From: REEB509 sp049314555
GTDB taxonomy: Bacteria; Pseudomonadota; Alphaproteobacteria; Caulobacterales; Aquidulcibacteraceae
DNA: 64,000 bases
Reading direction: 5' to 3'
Assembly (NCBI GenBank): GCA_049314555.1
Contig: JBMOEW010000001.1
Location: 62,001 to 126,000 of the forward strand
This document shows positions 59,310 through 64,000 of the stretch, piece after piece. Numbering within the stretch: position 1 is the first letter of the stretch; the number at the start of each line of letters is the position of its first letter. The position numbers and the translations under genes are program-made. The notes beneath the pieces were generated by a model, which was given only the letters and a program-made list of their open reading frames with translations, did not search any database and was not told the origin of the DNA.

Positions 59310-61996
59310 CGCCGCCCCTCGCGACCCAGTCTTTCGAGCAGGGCGGGCAGGTGGACTTGGTCTGCCTTGTAGTTACCAGTGAGGGCGACCATCACAAGGT
59401 TGACGCCAAAGCGTAACGCGAGCTCCCGTTGACGGGTATCCACGCCGCCATCGCCTGCCCACGCCGTCGCCCAGTCGCCATTGCCCACAAACAGCGATGC
59501 GACGCCATCGCGGGCGGCGGCGGAGCTTTCTGTTTCGGCCCAGAGTTGGGTTGCGGCATAGCGCCCGGGAAACGAGCGCAGAATGTAAAACGAGCGGGCC
59601 ACCACATGTTCAGCGGTGATGGCAGCGAGGGGCGGCGCATCGAGGCCGCGCAGCATTGTGGCCGCGGGGCCGGCTTCGCCCTGCGTGCGCCGGACGGTGG
59701 CGTCGCGGGTGTCAACCAGCAGCAAGCCGCCCAAGCGCAGATACCGATCGACGTTGGCGAGGGCGTTGTCGCTTAGGGCAGATGGTTCGGCAGCGGCGGG
59801 CCAATAAATAAAGGGGTAGGCTGACAAATCGTCGGTCGCGAGGTTCACCGCCGCTGGCGCGGTTGGCTCTACCGAGGTTCGGTCAAACAGGGTTTGCGAC
59901 AGCACGGTGAGGCCTTCGCGGGACATGCGATCGGTGCGCGCATCGCCGGTGACGACATAGGCCAGCCGCAAGGACAGCGTAGGGTCTTGCGCGTTCTGGG
60001 CGTGGGCTTGGTTGACAGGAACCAACGCCAAAAGCAGCAGCGCGCCCAGCGAGGCGCTTTTGAAGGGCAGCCGCGCCAGTGTGGGTAAACGACCGGCCAG
60101 CCATAGCGACACAAATAGGTCCAGAAGCGTCATGATGGCGGCGACCGACAGCAGGATGCCGGCCAAGGGGTGCGCGCCGGCGCGTTCTAGCGCAGACATC
60201 GTCACGCCCTCCAAAGGGCCGATGGCCTGTAACTGTTCGTTGCGCGCCACCACGGGGATGGCGGCGGCGAGGCCGGCGCGCTCATAAAGGCCAGGCGGTG
60301 AGGCTGGTCCGGCGGCTGCTGCGGCGAAGACTTCTGGGGGTATGGTTTGGGCACCGGTCGCTTGTCGCAGGGTGCCAAATCCATCGATCAGGCGGGTGGG
60401 CACGAAGGGGCCTGCACCGACCTCTTCCGCGTTGGTGCCGCTTTGGCCACGCCCGGCAAACGCCAGGGTCCGGCGGAGCATTTCCACATAGAGTCCAGAG
60501 AGCGGCAGATCCGACCAGTCTGGCCCTGCCGACACATGAAACAGCACGATCAAACCCCGACCGCGGGGTGCTGCTGTTACGAGGGGCGAGCCATCGCTGA
60601 GCCGCGCCCAGGTCCGTTCTTCGAGCTCTGGGCCGGGGATCGCGAGCAGCTGGCGGCGCACGGCGATGTCTTCTGGTGGCATCAAGCCGGCGAAGGGGCT
60701 GGTGGACGCAAACGGGGCAATTTTTTGTGGTTCTTCCCAGGCGAGGGCACCGCCCAAGGTGCGCGCGCCCGAGCGCAGCCGCACCGGGGTTAAGTCATCT
60801 GCGTCGTTGGCTAGGCGCGGTCCTGCAAAGCGCAACAACAGACCGCCGCTTTCAAGCCAGCGAGTGAGGCGCTGGGCATCTTGCGGGGCCAGGCGTGAGG
60901 CGTCGGGCAAGACCAGCGCTTGGACGCGCGCATCGATCAGTTGAGCGACGGTGCCGCGCTGCATGGTGGCATAGGGCGAAAGGGCGCGTTCTACGTAGTA
61001 GATCTCAGACAGCAGCGGTTGCGCCCCAGTAGTAGATTCGATCAGGCCCACATTCGGCCGGGCGGCACCGTCGGGAAGCAGGCGCTGACCGCCGGCGCTG
61101 TCTTCGCCCACGATCCGGACGCGGGCGGCGCGGGCTGCGATCTCTGCTGGCAATTGAATGAGGACTTCGGCGGTTTGTCCGTCAAAGCGGCCCTCGGCAA
61201 CGCCAAGGCTGCGGCCTTCTGCCGTTTCTGCGGCGACGGCGATATCTGGCGGTGCGCCGGGGGCGCGGATCAGGCTAGCGCGAACGCCATCTGCTGACAC
61301 TGAAGCATCAGTAATCGCACGGACCGGGCGATCTCGGGTTTGGACCGTGACGGGACCTAAGGCCCGAAGGGCGGTGGCAAGCCGTTGCGCGCCTGCGTCC
61401 TGCAAGCCGTCACTGACCCAGACAATTCGCGCAAACCGGCCCAGTCTGGCGGTTTCGATGCGCTGTGCGGCGTCTGCTCGATCGGGGCGCCAGGCCTGCG
61501 GCTCCAGTTGCGCCGCGCGGCCGCGCAGGGCACCGGGTGTCAAGGCTTCGGCGGGACTGATCGGGGATGCCGCTGGTGCTGTGAGCAAAAGATGGGCTTC
61601 GCCGCCGGCGCGTTCGATGTCGCTGGCGATTGCTGTCATGGCTGCCCGGACTTCGCTCCAGGCGGGCGCAAGGGTCCAGCCATCGTCCACCACCAACAGC
61701 ACCCTGCCGCTGGCTTCTGGCGTGTCGCCGGCGGCCAGGGCCGGCGGCGAAAAGCTTGGCCTGGCAAAGCCAAGGATCGCCAAGGCCAGGATCGCCATGC
61801 GAAACAGGACCAGCCACAGCGGTGCCCGGGCGCGGGCCTGATCCGGCGTGCGAAGGCCCAAAAGCAAGCGCAGCGGCGGAAACACGCGCAGGACCGGTGC
61901 CGGCGGCGCTGCGCGCAGGACTAGCCACAGAAGCGGAAGGGCCAACAGCCCCAAGAGCGCCAGTGGCGCTGCGAAATGGATCAGGCCAAACGTCAC
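59306..61996 (-). CDS. DUF4159 protein with BatA N-terminal domain
   Basis: Large membrane protein of 896 aa. The N-terminus FGLIHFAAPLALLGLLALPL and WLVLRAAPP is the BatA/aerotolerance-regulator membrane segment. A VWA-like region follows but its metal site is degenerate (VLLVVDDGWTLAPAW in place of D-x-S-x-S). Hydrophobic segments recur near 620-640 and 655-670. The C-terminal 220 aa are DUF4159, with LSLRLAYVVTGDARTDRMSR and GGLLLVDTRDATVRR. It is coupled to its neighbours on both sides by ATGA overlaps. Confidence 0.9.
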   Translation of the reverse strand: MTFGLIHFAAPLALLGLLALPLLWLVLRAAPPAPVLRVFPPLRLLLGLRTPDQARARAPLWLVLFRMAILALAILGFARPSFSPPALAAGDTPEASGRVLLVVDDGWTLAPAWSEVRAAMTAIASDIERAGGEAHLLLTAPAASPISPAEALTPGALRGRAAQLEPQAWRPDRADAAQRIETARLGRFARIVWVSDGLQDAGAQRLATALRALGPVTVQTRDRPVRAITDASVSADGVRASLIRAPGAPPDIAVAAETAEGRSLGVAEGRFDGQTAEVLIQLPAEIAARAARVRIVGEDSAGGQRLLPDGAARPNVGLIESTTGAQPLLSEIYYVERALSPYATMQRGTVAQLIDARVQALVLPDASRLAPQDAQRLTRWLESGGLLLRFAGPRLANDADDLTPVRLRSGARTLGGALAWEEPQKIAPFASTSPFAGLMPPEDIAVRRQLLAIPGPELEERTWARLSDGSPLVTAAPRGRGLIVLFHVSAGPDWSDLPLSGLYVEMLRRTLAFAGRGQSGTNAEEVGAGPFVPTRLIDGFGTLRQATGAQTIPPEVFAAAAAGPASPPGLYERAGLAAAIPVVARNEQLQAIGPLEGVTMSALERAGAHPLAGILLSVAAIMTLLDLFVSLWLAGRLPTLARLPFKSASLGALLLLALVPVNQAHAQNAQDPTLSLRLAYVVTGDARTDRMSREGLTVLSQTLFDRTSVEPTAPAAVNLATDDLSAYPFIYWPAAAEPSALSDNALANVDRYLRLGGLLLVDTRDATVRRTQGEAGPAATMLRGLDAPPLAAITAEHVVARSFYILRSFPGRYAATQLWAETESSAAARDGVASLFVGNGDWATAWAGDGGVDTRQRELALRFGVNLVMVALTGNYKADQVHLPALLERLGREGRR

Positions 61997-62853
61997 GCCA
62001 TGCGCTCCGCGAGCGCCATCGCCATGGCTGACAGCAGCGGGGCTGCGGGGCGGTCGGTGCGGTGGGTGACGACCACCAGGCCCATCCGATCTGCCAGCGC
62101 GCGCAGTTCGGTGCGGTGGGCGGCGAAGCGCGTGGCGTAGGCCGTCCGGGCATCTTCGGCGCGGCCGAACATCGTTTCGCGTCCGGTGCTGCCTGGTTCT
62201 TGGAACAGGACACGACCGGAGTAGGGAAAGTCTTCCTCCGCCGGATCAGAAATGAGCAAGAGGGTGCCATGCGCGCCGGCGGCGGCGATCGGCGCAAAGC
62301 GTTCGCCCCAGACGTCAATGGGGGCATAGCCGTCGGTGGCAAGGATCACACTGGCCCGTGTTGTTGGTTGAGGCGGGGTAGGCGGTTTGAGCGTGAGAAG
62401 GGCTTGCGCCAGCCGTTCTGGAGCGCGCGCGCCGGCGTGGGTGGCGCCCCCAAGGGCCCCAATGCGCTCGCCAGCCCTGGTCAAAAGAATGCCGAACGCC
62501 ACGCACACGATCAGCGCGCGCTCTTGTTTCGTGGGCCAGGTGGTTGGCGTGGAGGTCCAAGCGAAGCCCGGGTCTGGATCGATCCAAACTTGGGCGGCTT
62601 GGGCTGCTTGCATTTCCCGCTCGCGCACAAACAGGCGGTCGCCCCGCGCGGATCGACGCCAATCGACCAGGCGTTGGCCGTCTTCAGACCGATGATCACG
62701 GAACTGCCAGAAGTCTTCGCCCATGCCGGCGCGGCGGCGACCGTGCACACCGTGCGCCCTTGAGGCCAAACGACGCGCCTCCAACAGCACGCCCGGCAGG
62801 TCTATGGCGAGGGCCGTGGCGGCGCGGGTTGCATGGGCCGGAGTGATGGGCAT
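61993..62853 (-). CDS. DUF58 domain protein
   Basis: Cytoplasmic/membrane-associated protein of 286 aa of the DUF58 family, always found with MoxR ATPases. The family core is GMGEDFWQFRDHRSEDGQRL and VDWRRSARGDRLFVREREME-like sequence. I use ATG 62853, 7 nt after the moxR stop, because the longer frame would overlap moxR with non-homologous sequence. It probably works as a MoxR substrate or adaptor in assembly of envelope complexes. Confidence 0.92.
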   Translation of the reverse strand: MPITPAHATRAATALAIDLPGVLLEARRLASRAHGVHGRRRAGMGEDFWQFRDHRSEDGQRLVDWRRSARGDRLFVREREMQAAQAAQVWIDPDPGFAWTSTPTTWPTKQERALIVCVAFGILLTRAGERIGALGGATHAGARAPERLAQALLTLKPPTPPQPTTRASVILATDGYAPIDVWGERFAPIAAAGAHGTLLLISDPAEEDFPYSGRVLFQEPGSTGRETMFGRAEDARTAYATRFAAHRTELRALADRMGLVVVTHRTDRPAAPLLSAMAMALAERMA

Positions 62854-62860
62854 GATTGGC

Positions 62861-63865
62861 TCAGGCGGCGCGGGCGGCGAGGTCGTCCACGAGTGACTCC
62901 AACTCAATCGCCTCCCCGCGGGCGCTGAAGGCCAGTGAAATGCGGTGGACCAATGCTGGGCGCGCCAAAGCGATCACATCGTCAATGGCGGGGGCGAGGC
63001 GGCCGCGCAACAGGGCGCGGGCGCGCACCGCCAGCATGAGGGCCTGACCGGCGCGCGGGCCTGGGCCCCAGGCGACGTGTGCATTGACGCGCGGATCGCT
63101 CGACGCGCCCGGACGCGCGGATCGGACCAGCTCCAAAATGGTGGCCAGAACTTTCTCCCCCACCGGCATCTGACGGATCAGGGACTGAATGCGCAGAAGG
63201 CTTGTTGCGTCCAGAACCGGGCGTGGTGTGGCGTCCTGCAGGCCGGTGGTATCGACCAGAATGCGCCGCTCGGTTTCTTTGTCGGGATAAGGCACATCGA
63301 TTTGAAGCAAAAAGCGATCAAGCTGGGCTTCCGGCAGCGGATAGGCGCCTTCGTGTTCGATCGGGTTTTGGGTGGCCAGAACGTGAAACGGCTTTGGCAG
63401 ATCATAATGCTGCCCGGCCACGGTAACTTGGCCTTCCTGCATGGCTTGCAAGAGGGCCGACTGGGTACGGGGGCTGGCGCGGTTGATTTCGTCGGCCATC
63501 AGAAGGCTGGTGAAGATCGGGCCGGGGGCGAACCTGAAGCTTCTTCGACCGGTTTGGTCTTGATCCAGAATTTCTGAGCCGATGATATCGGCGGGCATCA
63601 GGTCTGGCGTGAACTGAACGCGGCCCCAGTTGAGCCCCAAGGCGATGGCGATCGCTTCGACCAGCCGGGTCTTGGCGAGGCCTGGTGCGCCAACCAGCAG
63701 GCCGTGGCCGCCGGCAAGCACAGCGGCCAGCGTTAATTCCACCACACGCTCTTGGCCGAACACAACTTTGGCGATTTCTGCGCGAACGCGACCCAAGGCA
63801 GCGCCGGCCGCTTCGGCTTCTGCGACCAAGGCTTGCGCGGACTGCGGCTCAAATGCGTTGCTCAT
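62861..63865 (-). CDS. moxR: MoxR-family AAA+ ATPase
   Basis: AAA+ chaperone of 334 aa from ATG 63865 (AGGAG about 11 nt before). Walker A is LLVGAPGLAKTRLVEAIA, Walker B LLMADEINRASPRTQSALLQ, sensor FHVLATQNPIEHEGAYPLPE with the MoxR-typical AQLDRFLL, and the C-terminal lid contains GPGPRAGQALMLAVRARALL. It leads the operon moxR-DUF58-DUF4159-VWA-like. MoxR proteins help mature metal-dependent or VWA-containing complexes. The 135 nt between it and the right edge show no further gene. Confidence 0.95.
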   Translation of the reverse strand: MSNAFEPQSAQALVAEAEAAGAALGRVRAEIAKVVFGQERVVELTLAAVLAGGHGLLVGAPGLAKTRLVEAIAIALGLNWGRVQFTPDLMPADIIGSEILDQDQTGRRSFRFAPGPIFTSLLMADEINRASPRTQSALLQAMQEGQVTVAGQHYDLPKPFHVLATQNPIEHEGAYPLPEAQLDRFLLQIDVPYPDKETERRILVDTTGLQDATPRPVLDATSLLRIQSLIRQMPVGEKVLATILELVRSARPGASSDPRVNAHVAWGPGPRAGQALMLAVRARALLRGRLAPAIDDVIALARPALVHRISLAFSARGEAIELESLVDDLAARAA

Positions 63866-64000
63866 GCGCGCCAAGCTCCTACTTAAGGGGGCGAAACTAA
63901 GGCGCGCTTCGGCTTGAAAACGGCTTCGGCCCGCTGCCAACTGCCAAGCGCAAACGACGACAATGCGCAAGCCTGCGCAACCGTTATCAGACGAAGGTGC

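Noticed and set aside
1..64000. tRNA/rRNA genes, CRISPR arrays, insertion sequences, prophage or toxin-antitoxin genes
   Set aside because: No T-loop consensus in a tRNA context, no regularly spaced direct repeats, and no transposase, integrase or phage motifs in any credible frame.

Overview
The window reads as chromosomal DNA of a GC-rich alphaproteobacterium, most like Caulobacterales/Hyphomonadaceae. The reasons are a TonB-dependent receptor, a fabA-fabB pair, alphaproteobacterial-type sdhCDA, a mesaconyl-CoA hydratase of the ethylmalonyl-CoA pathway, an ornithine decarboxylase next to a deoxyhypusine-synthase-like protein, and a MoxR/DUF58/DUF4159 aerotolerance-type operon. The family-level assignment is inference. 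Genes are tightly packed with many 1-8 nt overlaps. I found no tRNA, rRNA, CRISPR array, insertion sequence or prophage.

Layout. 1-7566: a secreted repeat protein cut by the left edge, then on the other strand an OmpR/EnvZ-type two-component pair leading into a complete dipeptide/oligopeptide ABC importer (binding protein, two permeases, fused double ATPase). 7563-12563: a TTC38-like TPR protein, a TonB-dependent receptor and an alpha/beta hydrolase. 12564-17714: an EmrA-EmrB-TetR efflux operon with a candidate operator, then NamZ (peptidoglycan muramidase) and a DOMON-like protein. 17800-23381: acyl-CoA dehydrogenase, MFS transporter, lipoprotein, small membrane protein, glycerophosphodiesterase and a 3-hydroxyisobutyryl-CoA hydrolase-like enzyme. 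23402-28042: fabB/fabA, an SH3 protein, ferredoxin-NADP reductase and mesaconyl-CoA hydratase. 28039-32530: a DUF885 peptidase-like protein and sdhCDA, with no sdhB after it; a palindromic repeat unit sits there instead.

32651-38619: LD-carboxypeptidase divergent from a Mur ligase, which is translationally coupled to KDPGal aldolase, a GH42 beta-galactosidase and an extended SDR reductase. 38662-40340: an ECF42-type module (promoter, DGPF/YciI protein, sigma factor with TPR tail). 40532-44141: an L-2-hydroxyglutarate oxidase-like flavoprotein and the polyamine pair (ornithine decarboxylase then DHS-like protein), with hairpins between the two. 44142-44722 is the largest non-coding stretch: a structured leader of the decarboxylase, a tiny open frame with a perfect Shine-Dalgarno, and a three-unit Pho box for pstSCA, which lacks pstB. 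47839-51407: an ABC-2 exporter and a GT4 glycosyltransferase. 51519-57292: PutA, small membrane proteins, a serine hydrolase and an acetyltransferase. 57261-63865: the moxR-DUF58-DUF4159-DxSxS membrane protein operon.

The best candidate for an undescribed element is the roughly 250-nt structured leader upstream of the ornithine decarboxylase, together with the hairpins before the DHS-like gene. Together they suggest RNA-level control of polyamine synthesis. The other non-routine points are the two respiratory/phosphate operons that each lack their last expected subunit (sdhB, pstB) and the coupling of a variant Mur ligase to galactoside catabolism.
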